Under the pieces are notes generated by a model that was not told where the DNA came from, ran no database searches, and worked only from the letters and a program-made list of their open reading frames with translations. Positions 8,871 through 17,370 of a stretch of 64,000 nucleotides of DNA are shown piece after piece. Source of the stretch: G963676095 sp963676095. GTDB lineage: Bacteria > Bacteroidota > Bacteroidia > Bacteroidales > Prolixibacteraceae. Made by a program: the position numbers and the translations under genes. The stretch spans positions 992,001-1,056,000 of the forward strand of contig OY781040.1 of the NCBI GenBank assembly GCA_963676095.1. The letters are read 5' to 3'. How positions within the stretch are numbered: position 1 is the first letter of the stretch; each line of letters begins with the position of its first letter.

Positions 8871-9197
8871 AACAAGGCTTGAGAATCTAAATGATGATCT
8901 TAAATATAACGAGAAGCATAATCCGATTCATCAAATACAGAAGAGAAGGGCCACCCCCATGAGTATTATAAATAAACTGACAAAAAGAGGCTATAAAACC
9001 TGTAGCCGATCGACCCGAAGATATTTTACTGATATAGTAGGCGCCGGAGTAAAAGAATATATCGCTTTTATACCTTGGCAATCAAATGAAAGAATGCTTA
9101 ATTGTTCCTGAATAAATTAGATTGAAATAAGTAAAAATTATCAAGGTGAAACCTGAAGTTATCTCAGTTTAGCCTGAAAAATATTAAAACAATTGCT
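8871..9197. other. Gap between the tetR remnant and the ATPase operon
   Basis: Part of an open frame (8797-9111) that looks like the frameshifted continuation of the dead tetR and then becomes unrecognisable. No clear promoter, terminator or repeat is seen. The ATPase operon promoter should lie in the AT-rich 9115-9190 stretch, but no convincing TAnnTTTG element is visible. Confidence 0.4.
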
Positions 9198-10973
9198 ATG
9201 AACAATACTATTGGGAAAAGAACAGGAACCCTTATATCGATTCAGGATTCGCTTGTTAAAGCGCGGTTCACCGATGACGCGATTATGGGAGAAACTGCCG
9301 AAATATCCGTTGAAGGGAAACTGCTTCAGGCTGAAGTTCTGCAAATTTTCCCGGATCCAAAGAACCCGGAGTCCGGAATTGTAGAGATGCAGGTTTTTGA
9401 GGACCTGACCGGAGCCCGGATCGGAGATAAGGTTGAATTCAAAGGGAAACCGTTATCTGTACTTTTAGGTCCCGGGCTTTTAACCAGTATTTGGGACGGA
9501 CTGCAAAATCCGTTGTATAAACTGGGCGAAAGCGATGCATATTTAAGACCCGGGATGCATGCCCCGGCGCTGGATGAAGAAAAGCTCTGGGATTTTACCC
9601 CCCGCGTAAAAGTCGGAGATTGGGTAAGCGGTGGCGATGCGATTGGTTCGGTTCCTGAAGGCCGGTTCAAACATAAAATACTGGTCCCCTTTAGCCTGGA
9701 TAAATGCAAAGTAGAGTATATAATCGACAAAAGTGCGGTAGATATTACGCAAAAAATAGCAACGGTTACCGATGAACAGGGGACCCTACACGAATTAAAG
9801 CTGGCTTTTTATCAACCTGTAAAAATGCCAATCCCTTTCAAAGAACGTGCTATACCAAGTAAAACAATTTCAACAGGAGTGCGGGTCATAGACTTGTTAG
9901 CACCGGTCAGTTATGGCGGGACAGTTGGGAATCCCGGACCTTTTGGTGCGGGCAAAACGATTATACAGCACACCTTAAGCAAGTATGCAATTGCCGATAT
10001 TATCATTATGGCAGCTTGTGGTGAAAGGGCCGGGGAAGCCGTTGAGGTTTTTAAGGACTTTGCCGAACTGGAAGACCCTTCAACCGGAGAGTCGTTGATG
10101 AACCGCATGTGTATCTTCGGAAATACCAGCTCCATGCCTGTTGCCGCCCGTGAGGCCAGCGTTTTTATTGCCCTTACGGTAGGAGAATATTATCGCTATC
10201 AGGGATTCAACGTAATATTACTGGCCGACTCTACTTCCCGTTGGGCACAGGCGCTTCGTGAGCGGAGTGGCCGACAGGGAGATATTCCGGGGCCGGAAGC
10301 TTTCCCCATGGATATCCCTGATCAGATTAAAGGGATGTATCAACGGGCAGGTAACGACATCGGATCAGGAGGTTCTTTAACTTTTATAGGAACGGTTTCC
10401 CCGGCAGGAGGAAACTTTCAGGAACCGGTAACGCAGGCAACCATGGATGCAACCGGAGGATTCTGGGGATTATCGCAGGATCGCGCCGACGCTAAAAAAT
10501 ACCCGGCAATTGATCCGCTGGTTTATACGACTTCCGTTTACGATAGCTTTATTTCGCGGAAAGACCGGGAAAGAATATTGAAAACCCTGCGGGAAGCCAG
10601 TGGCATTGACCAGACAATAAGCACCATTGGTTTGAAAAAGGTACCGGTAGAGAAATATATTTTGTATCAAAAAGGACAGACAATCGATTTCTGTGTTTTA
10701 CAGCAAAATGCATTTCATAGCATTGATGCCTGCACCCGTCCGGAACGGCTAAAGGTCATTAATGAAGCGGTTCAAAAACTGATTGATAATTCGATTGATT
10801 TTTCAGGCACGGACATGGACGATGAAGAAGTAAAAGAAATGGTCCGGGCGACATTTGATGAATTGCGCCAGTGGTGGAGAGACTGGAACAATAGTGCTGA
10901 AACAGAAGAACAGATTTCCGCTTTGCCCGGTAAAGTCGAACAATTTGTCTTACAAGAAGAACACGTATTATGA
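9198..10973 (+). CDS. ntpA: V/A-type ATPase catalytic subunit A
   Basis: Catalytic subunit of the soluble V1 head; hydrolyses or makes ATP coupled to ion movement through the membrane ring. At 591 aa it is full length. The A-type P-loop GPFGAGKT is at residues 247-254, followed by the ACGERAGE motif near 274, and the characteristic non-homologous insert precedes the P-loop. The TGA stop overlaps the ATG of subunit B by 4 bases, showing translational coupling. It is the first gene of the operon here, whereas in Bacteroides and spirochaete operons subunit E and the DUF2764 gene normally come first. Confidence 0.96.
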   Translation: MNNTIGKRTGTLISIQDSLVKARFTDDAIMGETAEISVEGKLLQAEVLQIFPDPKNPESGIVEMQVFEDLTGARIGDKVEFKGKPLSVLLGPGLLTSIWDGLQNPLYKLGESDAYLRPGMHAPALDEEKLWDFTPRVKVGDWVSGGDAIGSVPEGRFKHKILVPFSLDKCKVEYIIDKSAVDITQKIATVTDEQGTLHELKLAFYQPVKMPIPFKERAIPSKTISTGVRVIDLLAPVSYGGTVGNPGPFGAGKTIIQHTLSKYAIADIIIMAACGERAGEAVEVFKDFAELEDPSTGESLMNRMCIFGNTSSMPVAAREASVFIALTVGEYYRYQGFNVILLADSTSRWAQALRERSGRQGDIPGPEAFPMDIPDQIKGMYQRAGNDIGSGGSLTFIGTVSPAGGNFQEPVTQATMDATGGFWGLSQDRADAKKYPAIDPLVYTTSVYDSFISRKDRERILKTLREASGIDQTISTIGLKKVPVEKYILYQKGQTIDFCVLQQNAFHSIDACTRPERLKVINEAVQKLIDNSIDFSGTDMDDEEVKEMVRATFDELRQWWRDWNNSAETEEQISALPGKVEQFVLQEEHVL

Positions 10974-12280
10974 TAAAAAAAGAAATAAACAAAATTAGCG
11001 AGGTCGGTAAAGCTTTAATTTCAGTAGAAGGAAATCCGGGGGTAGCCTTAAATCATGTGGTAGAACTACTGGATGCCGAAAGTAATCAGTGCCTTTCTTT
11101 TGCCAAAGCAATCAATATTTCCGAGAATTCTACCCGTTTTCAGGTATTTAACGGCACCAGCGGATTAAGTACAAGAACACGGATCCGGATGCATGAGGTA
11201 CCTCTTTCTGCCGGTTTTTCTTACAATATGCTTGGACGCACGTTCGACGGAATTGGCAATGTGGCCGATAATGGTCCCGAAGTTATTTTTGAAAAGCAAC
11301 TTTCAACAAGTCTGGATACACTGAACCCAACGGTGCGTTTGGTGCCCAAACAGCCGCTTTGGACAGGGATCCCGATGATTGACGTGTTTAATACGCTGGT
11401 GAAATCACAGAAGATTCCAATTTTTGCTTCTCCTACCGAGCCCTACAACCGCCTGCTTTCCCAAATAGCACAGGGGGCGCAGGCCGATGTTATCATTTTT
11501 GCAGGAATTGGATTGAAATTTGACGAATATCAATACTTTAAAGACCAGCTTTCGCAATCGGGAAATATCGATAAAACCATCATGTTTATTCACTTTGCCG
11601 GAGAATCGCAGATTAAAGGACTGATGTTACCCGACGTTGCATTAAGTGTAGCGCGCGAATTTGCCGACCAGGGAAAAGATGTGCTTGTATTGCTGACAGA
11701 TATGACCAATTGGTCAAACATTTTAAGGAATGTAGCCAACTATCAGGATATGATTCCTTCGTTGCAAGGATATCCCGGTTCGTTGTATTCCGAACTGGCC
11801 CGGCGTTATGAGGTGGCTGCTGATATTGAAGGGGCAGGTTCCATTACCATCATCGGGGCAACAACGCTTGAGTCGCTGGAAGACCCGGTGCCGGACAACA
11901 CAGGGTACATCACTGAAGGTCAGTTTTTCCTCGAAAATGGAAAATTGAAACTGGCCCGTTCACTTTCACGTCTGAAACAACAGGTTAACGGCAAAACCCG
12001 TAACGATCACCGTCCGATAATGACAGCCATGTCATCATTGCTTGCCGATGCGGAAAAAGCTTACGAAGCGGCAGAAGTAGGTGCCGCCAACGATACCTTC
12101 TCTCAAAAACTTCTGGGTTACAGAAGCGATTTTATTGAGAACATGGAAGAACCTTTTGGCGAACCTCTCGAACTGGATGCTGCCCTGGATAAATGCTGGG
12201 ATATTTTACGCAGGCATTTTGAGCCTACAGAAACCGGGCTAAGTAAAAAACTGATTGAACAATACTGGAATAAGGATTAA
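10970..12280 (+). CDS. ntpB: V/A-type ATPase regulatory subunit B
   Basis: Non-catalytic nucleotide-site subunit alternating with A in the head hexamer. The 436-aa protein has the V-type B features: PLSAGFSYNMLGRTFDGIG in the beta-barrel/hinge region, no P-loop lysine, and SLQGYPGSLYSELARRYE followed by GSITIIGATTLE. It starts within the last codons of subunit A (4-base overlap) and ends 16 bases before the E-like gene. Confidence 0.96.
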   Translation: MIKKEINKISEVGKALISVEGNPGVALNHVVELLDAESNQCLSFAKAINISENSTRFQVFNGTSGLSTRTRIRMHEVPLSAGFSYNMLGRTFDGIGNVADNGPEVIFEKQLSTSLDTLNPTVRLVPKQPLWTGIPMIDVFNTLVKSQKIPIFASPTEPYNRLLSQIAQGAQADVIIFAGIGLKFDEYQYFKDQLSQSGNIDKTIMFIHFAGESQIKGLMLPDVALSVAREFADQGKDVLVLLTDMTNWSNILRNVANYQDMIPSLQGYPGSLYSELARRYEVAADIEGAGSITIIGATTLESLEDPVPDNTGYITEGQFFLENGKLKLARSLSRLKQQVNGKTRNDHRPIMTAMSSLLADAEKAYEAAEVGAANDTFSQKLLGYRSDFIENMEEPFGEPLELDAALDKCWDILRRHFEPTETGLSKKLIEQYWNKD

Positions 12281-12296
12281 TCGATAAAACAGAACA

Positions 12297-12902
12297 ATGA
12301 GCAATAATAAAGAAAACCTGGAAGGAATCGTTTCAAAGCTAAAGCAGGAAGGTATTCAGGCCGGAGAAGCCGAAAAGCAGCGGATTATTAATGAAGCAAA
12401 AAAGCAGGCTGAATCAATTGTTGCAAAGGCAAAAACCTTAAGCAACGAAATTGTGGAAGAAGCCAGGAGCAAGTCCGAACAGATGGAAAAGAATGCGCAA
12501 ACGGCTATATCACAGGCGTCACGCGATATGATTGAGGCAACAAAAATTTCAATTTTAAAACACCTCAAATCCGTTTTTGGGGAACAGTGTAAAAGTCTGT
12601 TTACTGAAAAGGAATATTTAGGAGAATTGTTAAAAGCGGCCCTGGATAATATTTCAGGGAAAAAAGCTGTTATGGTTCCGGAAAAGATTTTGAAGGATAT
12701 GGAGGATTTTCTTCTGAAACAGTCGCTTGATAAACAAATGGAATTAAAACCGCTTGCTGGCAGCAGCACCAAAATCATTATAAATTCATCAGACAACGAC
12801 GGGCTACAGTTTGTGTTAAGTTCCCAGGATGTCGAAGAAGGATTGTTTTCACTGTTAAACAAAGATTTGGTAAAACGCATCATTCAAAAAACGGAGGACT
12901 AG
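12297..12902 (+). CDS. ntpE: V/A-type ATPase subunit E-like peripheral stalk protein
   Basis: 201 aa: a long alanine/glutamate/lysine-rich helix (about residues 1-90, with EAEKQRIINEAKKQAE) followed by a small mixed alpha/beta domain. This is the build of V/A-ATPase subunit E, which forms the peripheral stalk with G/H. Sequence conservation in E is low, so the assignment rests on architecture and operon position. No separate G/H partner is encoded here. The stop is 3 bases before the next start. Confidence 0.85.
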   Translation: MSNNKENLEGIVSKLKQEGIQAGEAEKQRIINEAKKQAESIVAKAKTLSNEIVEEARSKSEQMEKNAQTAISQASRDMIEATKISILKHLKSVFGEQCKSLFTEKEYLGELLKAALDNISGKKAVMVPEKILKDMEDFLLKQSLDKQMELKPLAGSSTKIIINSSDNDGLQFVLSSQDVEEGLFSLLNKDLVKRIIQKTED

Positions 12903-12905
12903 TTT

Positions 12906-13403
12906 ATGTCGAACATGGTATATCTTCTTTGCAGTTTGCCATCATTGACCTTCGGACAGGTACCTCCCATTTCTTTTGACGAATTTTACCGCGATTCGCA
13001 GGAACAGCTCTCTTCAAAGCATTTTAAAATACTGGAAGAAGCTGATCTGAGGGGAATCGATCCTGCGACAAAAGGAAAACTGAAAAATATTTCCGGGTTA
13101 AATGCCAGGCGGCAAAATGACCTTGGAGAAATACGGAGCGCAAAAGCTGAAAAACGGCATCCCAATCTTGCTTATCTGCCAAAAACAGTAAACGGGTTAA
13201 ATCCGTTGGATCGTGAAAAACGAATCCTGCAATGGCAATGGGAAGAGCTTGACGATATGGAAACAGGACGCACTTTCTCTTTAATTAATGTTCTGGTGTA
13301 TAAGTTGAAGTTACAAATTCTGATACGGATGGATTCGTTTAATCAGGAACAGGGGGCTAAAGTTATGGCATCGGTTGTAAACGGGGCGCAAAGGAAGGAG
13401 TAA
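12906..13403 (+). CDS. DUF2764-like V-type ATPase operon protein
   Basis: 165 aa. It begins with a beta-type N-terminus YLLCSLPSLTFGQ, then a helical body with WQWEELDD and a C-terminal stretch ending KLKLQILIRMDSF. The N-terminal 'YLL.SLP.L' and 'ISFDEF' blocks fit the DUF2764 family found only in short V-ATPase operons of Bacteroidota and spirochaetes. No biochemical function is known to me. Because these operons lack subunits C and F, it may replace one of them; this is inference. It sits between E and D with 3-base gaps. Confidence 0.75.
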   Translation: MSNMVYLLCSLPSLTFGQVPPISFDEFYRDSQEQLSSKHFKILEEADLRGIDPATKGKLKNISGLNARRQNDLGEIRSAKAEKRHPNLAYLPKTVNGLNPLDREKRILQWQWEELDDMETGRTFSLINVLVYKLKLQILIRMDSFNQEQGAKVMASVVNGAQRKE

Positions 13404-13406
13404 AGT

Positions 13407-14015
13407 ATGGCAGGACTAAAAATAAAATATACAAAAACCGAACGCGCCCGGCAGAAAAAAATATTAAAGATATCGGAACGGATGCTTCCATTGTTTGAGG
13501 CAATGGAAAAGTCATTGATGGCTACCATCAATACCATTTCTGAAAGAATTGATCAGATCCGGAATACCATTGAGCAAAACAAAAAAGCTTCGGCCCCCTG
13601 GGTGGCTGTTATGAACGATTCCTGGGTGGAGATAGCTGATTTTATATCGGTAAATGAGATCATTACCAAACCGGTTGATGTTGCCGGGGTAAGGGTACAG
13701 CAGTTTGAGCGGGTCGATTTTAATACCGCACCCATCATTGACGGCACTCCACTGTGGGTAGATGATGCCATTGAGTTAATGGAGGAGCAACTGCAACTGG
13801 AGGCGGAAATAACGTGCCTGGAAGAGCAGGTTGAAGTTCTGGAAGAAGAACTGCTGGACGTTCGGGCAAGAGTAAAACTTTTTGAAAACCGCCGGATTCC
13901 GAATGCCAAAACAGCTATCCGGAAAATAGGGCAAAAGTTGCAGGACGACGAACGGCTTACAATTGCTACAGCGAAAGTAGTAAAGACAAGTAAACATGAG
14001 GAGGTAGGCGTATGA
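13407..14015 (+). CDS. ntpD: V/A-type ATPase central-stalk subunit D
   Basis: Central rotor shaft subunit that turns inside the A3B3 head. The 202-aa protein has two long helices, an N-terminal one beginning IKYTKTERARQKKILK and a C-terminal one rich in Glu/Leu, as expected for an antiparallel coiled coil, with a variable middle. ATG at 13407 is 3 bases after the previous stop. It overlaps subunit I by 4 bases. Confidence 0.92.
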   Translation: MAGLKIKYTKTERARQKKILKISERMLPLFEAMEKSLMATINTISERIDQIRNTIEQNKKASAPWVAVMNDSWVEIADFISVNEIITKPVDVAGVRVQQFERVDFNTAPIIDGTPLWVDDAIELMEEQLQLEAEITCLEEQVEVLEEELLDVRARVKLFENRRIPNAKTAIRKIGQKLQDDERLTIATAKVVKTSKHEEVGV

Positions 14016-15844
14016 TTACAAAAATGAAAAAGCTACTGCTGTTTATGGCAGATTCGAATGCTGATGTGGATGCCGACCTTACTATTTTAGGGCAATTGGG
14101 CATAATGCATATTGTTCCTTTCCAGCCAGCCAAAGATGAATCCATCGAACTGGTGGACGGACAGGTTAAAGGCTTAGACAGGGCAATCGCTGTTTTGGAA
14201 GGCTATAACAGTGATGCATCGGATAAACCGGCTTTGGCTGATGATCCCGATTATCCGAAACAAAATAAGGGCGGGTTGGCTCTATCGGAAAGGGTGTTGA
14301 AGGCAAACGGGCATCGTCTTCAGTTGGAAAGCAAAAAAGCTGATCTCTTAAAAGATTTGAAATGGTTTCATGATTGGGGAAATGTATCGCCCCGTACAAT
14401 TAAAGAGTTAAACGACAGAGGGGTTGCAATCCGTCTGTACCTCGTTACCGACAAGGAATTGAAGGCAGTTCAAAAACGGACAGACATCCAACTGCTGGGA
14501 AAGCTGAATGAGTTAAACCAGGTCGCTCTGGTTACGGAAGACAATAGAACGCAGCTCCCGTTCGGGGAAGTCGATATTCCTGTGAATGAAAAAGCCCAAG
14601 CGGAAACGTTGCTGGATAATATTAATCAGGAGCTGGCTGAAAATGAACAGCTTTTAATGCGACTTTATCCTCAAAAGAAAGTTTTACAGGATACCCTAGA
14701 TGAAAAAATGCACCGTTTGAACATTTTGGATGTTCAATACGGAGGGATTGCCATCGACGGGCAGGTGCATTGCTGGAAAGGTTTTATTCCAGGGGACGCC
14801 ATCGATACATTTATTAAAACAGCCGATAAAAATCACTGGGGCTACGTAATAAAAGAGCCTGCAGAAGAGGACACAGAAGAGGTCCCTACACTGGTGCGTA
14901 CTTCGCGTTGGGCTGAGCGCATCCGCCCGGTGATGAATTTTATGGGACTTGTTCCGGGGTATAAGGAACTGGACGTATCCAGGGCATTTATGATTTTCTT
15001 TACCTTCTTTACTGGAATTCTGGTTGGCGATGTCGGTTATGGACTGATTTTCCTGGCAATTACCTTTCTGGTGCACCGGAAAATGAAGTTCGTAAAGAAA
15101 ACCGAGTTTCAGTTAATGTACACGCTTTCTGCATCCATTCTGTTCTGGGGAATACTTACCGGGACGTATTTTGGCTCCGAATCGATTGCCAATATTCCGT
15201 TTCTGAGCAAATTGAAAGTTGAAAAACTGGCCAGTTTCGGAGGCGACAACGTATTTGTTCAGAAGTTCATGTTTTTTGTGGGGGCGATTCACTTAACTGT
15301 AGGGCATTTACAACTGGCATGGAAATACAACAACAGTGTAAAAGCTATTGCCCAGTTGGGATGGGTAGCCATCATCTGGGGATTATACCTTATCGTAGCC
15401 CAGATGGTTCTCCGGATCCCTGCGCCGGGAATAATGGTTTGGCTGTTTGTTGGCGGAGCCTTGCTTGTAGGTTTATTTTCAAACCCGGGACCCGGTTTTC
15501 TCAAGAGTATGTTGTTATCACTCGGAAATTTGCCGCTAAGCATCATTAGTGGTTTCTCAGATATTATTTCTTATGTACGGCTTTATGCCGTCGGACTTTC
15601 AACAGTTCTAATGGCATCCAGTTTTAACCAGATGGCAATTGGAGATGGCATTTCTACCGTTTTGGCGGGCATTGGAGCTGCCATGGTACTAATACTTGGA
15701 CATGGCTTAAATATGATCCTTGCCGCAATGGCAGTTCTTGTACATGGTGTCCGGTTGAATATGTTGGAATACGCCGGACATGCAAATGTCGAATTTTCAG
15801 GGAATGAATATAATCCGTTTAAAATAAAAAATACAAAATCTTAA
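14012..15844 (+). CDS. ntpI: V/A-type ATPase membrane subunit I (a subunit)
   Basis: Static membrane subunit that provides the ion half-channels and links to the peripheral stalk. The 610-aa protein has a cytoplasmic N-terminal half (about 1-310) and a membrane half with about seven segments, including RAFMIFFTFFTGILVGDVGY and the functional segment SYVRLYAVGLS, whose arginine is the residue that faces the rotor carboxylate in this family. It overlaps D by 4 bases and is 10 bases upstream of K. Confidence 0.95.
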   Translation: MITKMKKLLLFMADSNADVDADLTILGQLGIMHIVPFQPAKDESIELVDGQVKGLDRAIAVLEGYNSDASDKPALADDPDYPKQNKGGLALSERVLKANGHRLQLESKKADLLKDLKWFHDWGNVSPRTIKELNDRGVAIRLYLVTDKELKAVQKRTDIQLLGKLNELNQVALVTEDNRTQLPFGEVDIPVNEKAQAETLLDNINQELAENEQLLMRLYPQKKVLQDTLDEKMHRLNILDVQYGGIAIDGQVHCWKGFIPGDAIDTFIKTADKNHWGYVIKEPAEEDTEEVPTLVRTSRWAERIRPVMNFMGLVPGYKELDVSRAFMIFFTFFTGILVGDVGYGLIFLAITFLVHRKMKFVKKTEFQLMYTLSASILFWGILTGTYFGSESIANIPFLSKLKVEKLASFGGDNVFVQKFMFFVGAIHLTVGHLQLAWKYNNSVKAIAQLGWVAIIWGLYLIVAQMVLRIPAPGIMVWLFVGGALLVGLFSNPGPGFLKSMLLSLGNLPLSIISGFSDIISYVRLYAVGLSTVLMASSFNQMAIGDGISTVLAGIGAAMVLILGHGLNMILAAMAVLVHGVRLNMLEYAGHANVEFSGNEYNPFKIKNTKS

Positions 15845-15854
15845 TTCTTCAAAA

Positions 15855-16313
15855 ATGATTCTAGCAACAGTAGTCACAGGCTTTGGCGGACATGCCATCG
15901 CCTTAGGGATATCAGGTGTTGGTTCGGCAATAGGAACCGGAATTGCAGGAATGGGAGCCTTGGGGCTCTGGAAACAGTCGATAAAAGAGAAAAAGAAACT
16001 TCCTTCGTTAGCCCTGGCAATGGTAGGGATGCCATTAAGCCAGGTTATTTACGGAATGATTTTTATGAATTCGTTAAAAGGAGCAAATCTGAACCCGGAT
16101 AGTTATCCGAACCAGATGATTTTTGCCCTGTTTATTGGCCTTGCTATTGGTGTATCGGCTATTATGCAGGGAAAAGTGGGAGCCGCAGCCTGTTCAAACC
16201 TGGCAGTTGACGACAAACAGGGAGCAGGTATGTACATTGCTGCGATGGGTGTTATTGAAACCGTCGCTCTGCTTACCATGGTATTCGGAATGGGAGCGAT
16301 CCCGAGTGCCTAA
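15855..16313 (+). CDS. ntpK: V/A-type ATPase rotor-ring subunit K, sodium-type signature
   Basis: Proteolipid of the membrane rotor, 152 aa with four membrane helices (two fused hairpins). The ion-binding glutamate is E135 in GVIETVAL. The other positions that hold Na+ in Enterococcus hirae NtpK also have suitable residues here: PLSQ (S62, Q63) in helix 2, Q105 in SAIMQGK of helix 3, and T136 next to the glutamate. This suggests sodium rather than proton coupling. It is the last gene of the operon; no clear terminator follows. Confidence 0.94.
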   Translation: MILATVVTGFGGHAIALGISGVGSAIGTGIAGMGALGLWKQSIKEKKKLPSLALAMVGMPLSQVIYGMIFMNSLKGANLNPDSYPNQMIFALFIGLAIGVSAIMQGKVGAAACSNLAVDDKQGAGMYIAAMGVIETVALLTMVFGMGAIPSA

Positions 16314-16666
16314 ATTTATGACTAAAGTAAATTAATGTTGTTACAGGGTTCTTTTTCTTCTAAATGTTTGTTTGGGACAGTTATGGATCCGGGGTTAATA
16401 TTCTTGACGGATCTGCAAAATGACTTTTAGCAAGTAATGGAAATTATTTGTTGCCGCATGTTCGCCCCCATCCCCTGAAGGAGACTAATGCTTCCAGACA
16501 TTGCCACCCCTTTGCCGACAGCAAAAGTCCCCTTCAGTGCTTGTCCCGAATTTACTTCGGGAGGATTTAGGGGCGGGAAACAAAAAATACGACATCATTT
16601 TATTCTTATTATTTATAAGGTAATCTATGTTTTTTCTAATTCATTGCATTCATGAAAATATTGTAT
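16314..16666. other. Intergenic region after the ATPase operon, with a small hairpin
   Basis: No gene is seen. CCCGAA (16544-16549) pairs with TTCGGG (16556-16561) within a C/T-rich stretch that also has CCCCTGAAGG near 16473 and CCCCTTCAG near 16529 in opposite sense, resembling a degenerate intergenic repeat. Neither has the T-tract of a terminator. Confidence 0.5.
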
Positions 16667-16699
16667 TAGTTTTATAAACTAAATAAACGAAATTAGTTT
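16667..16699 (+). promoter_or_regulatory. Probable autoregulatory operator of tetR
   Basis: Two overlapping inverted repeats lie just before the gene: TAGTTT-TAT-AAACTA (16667-16681) and AAACTAA-N10-TTAGTTT (16676-16699), ending 4 bases upstream of the ATG. TetR-family repressors typically bind such sites over their own promoter. A close copy exists at 8647-8679 ahead of the dead tetR. Confidence 0.65.
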
Positions 16700-16703
16700 A
16701 CTC

Positions 16704-17270
16704 ATGAAAGTTGGAGATACAGATATCGAAGAAACAATATTTAATGTAACTCGTGAACTCCTGGTGAGGTATGGAGTAAAAGGATGGAATATGGACGATT
16801 TGGCAAAAGAATGTAATATGTCCAAGCGGACTCTGTATAAAATCATTGGGAATAAAGAAGATTTGATATTAAAATGTATTTCAGACTGCCTTAAGAATAA
16901 TATCAGCACAATTGCAGATTTCCTGACAAGTCAAAAACCATTCCCTGAACTTCTTAAACAGTTTATTGATGTTATAACCGATAATTTTCAGGACTACATA
17001 CTTAAAAGCATTTCTGTAATTCGCATTGAATATCCAAAAATTAAAATGGAAGAGGAGAAATTCTTATCCAAACGTCAGGAATTCTTATTATCATTTTTTG
17101 AGAAAGGAAAGGCTGAAGGATATTTATCTGATTTTGCTAAGCCTGAAACTGTTATCAAAATTGTTTACGCCCTGGTTGAATACAATATTTTAACCTGTGA
17201 TAACAAAACAGATTTTAAAAATGAAACAACAGAAACACTTGGCCTGTTTTTTAAAGGTATTCTAAAATAA
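16704..17270 (+). CDS. TetR/AcrR-family transcriptional regulator
   Basis: 188 aa. The N-terminal helix-turn-helix (about residues 8-52) contains WNMDDLAKECNMSKRTLYKI, the classic TetR recognition region, followed by IGNKEDLILKC. The C-terminal ligand-binding domain is all helical and not diagnostic. A palindromic operator directly upstream suggests autoregulation. No transporter gene sits beside it, so the target is unclear; the ATPase operon upstream and the convergent ompA-like gene downstream are the only neighbours. Confidence 0.93.
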   Translation: MKVGDTDIEETIFNVTRELLVRYGVKGWNMDDLAKECNMSKRTLYKIIGNKEDLILKCISDCLKNNISTIADFLTSQKPFPELLKQFIDVITDNFQDYILKSISVIRIEYPKIKMEEEKFLSKRQEFLLSFFEKGKAEGYLSDFAKPETVIKIVYALVEYNILTCDNKTDFKNETTETLGLFFKGILK

Positions 17271-17303
17271 TGGCAGATGTGGATGGACCGGTTTATAAAT
17301 AAA

Positions 17304-17348
17304 GAGGCTGCCCTTCATGTATTTTCAGGCAGCCTCATCAAAAAAAAT
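17304..17348. terminator. Shared terminator between tetR and the OmpA-like gene
   Basis: GAGGCTGCC and GGCAGCCTC form a perfect 9-bp stem with a 14-nt loop; AAAAAAA follows on the + strand. It lies between two convergent genes and could serve both. Confidence 0.85.
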
Positions 17349-17370
17349 CCTATTCTTTACTTTTCGGACT

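Noticed and set aside
13553..13909. Serine-rich frame antisense to the ATPase D subunit
   Set aside because: Serine richness is the usual artefact of reading a Glu/Leu-rich coiled-coil gene on the opposite strand.
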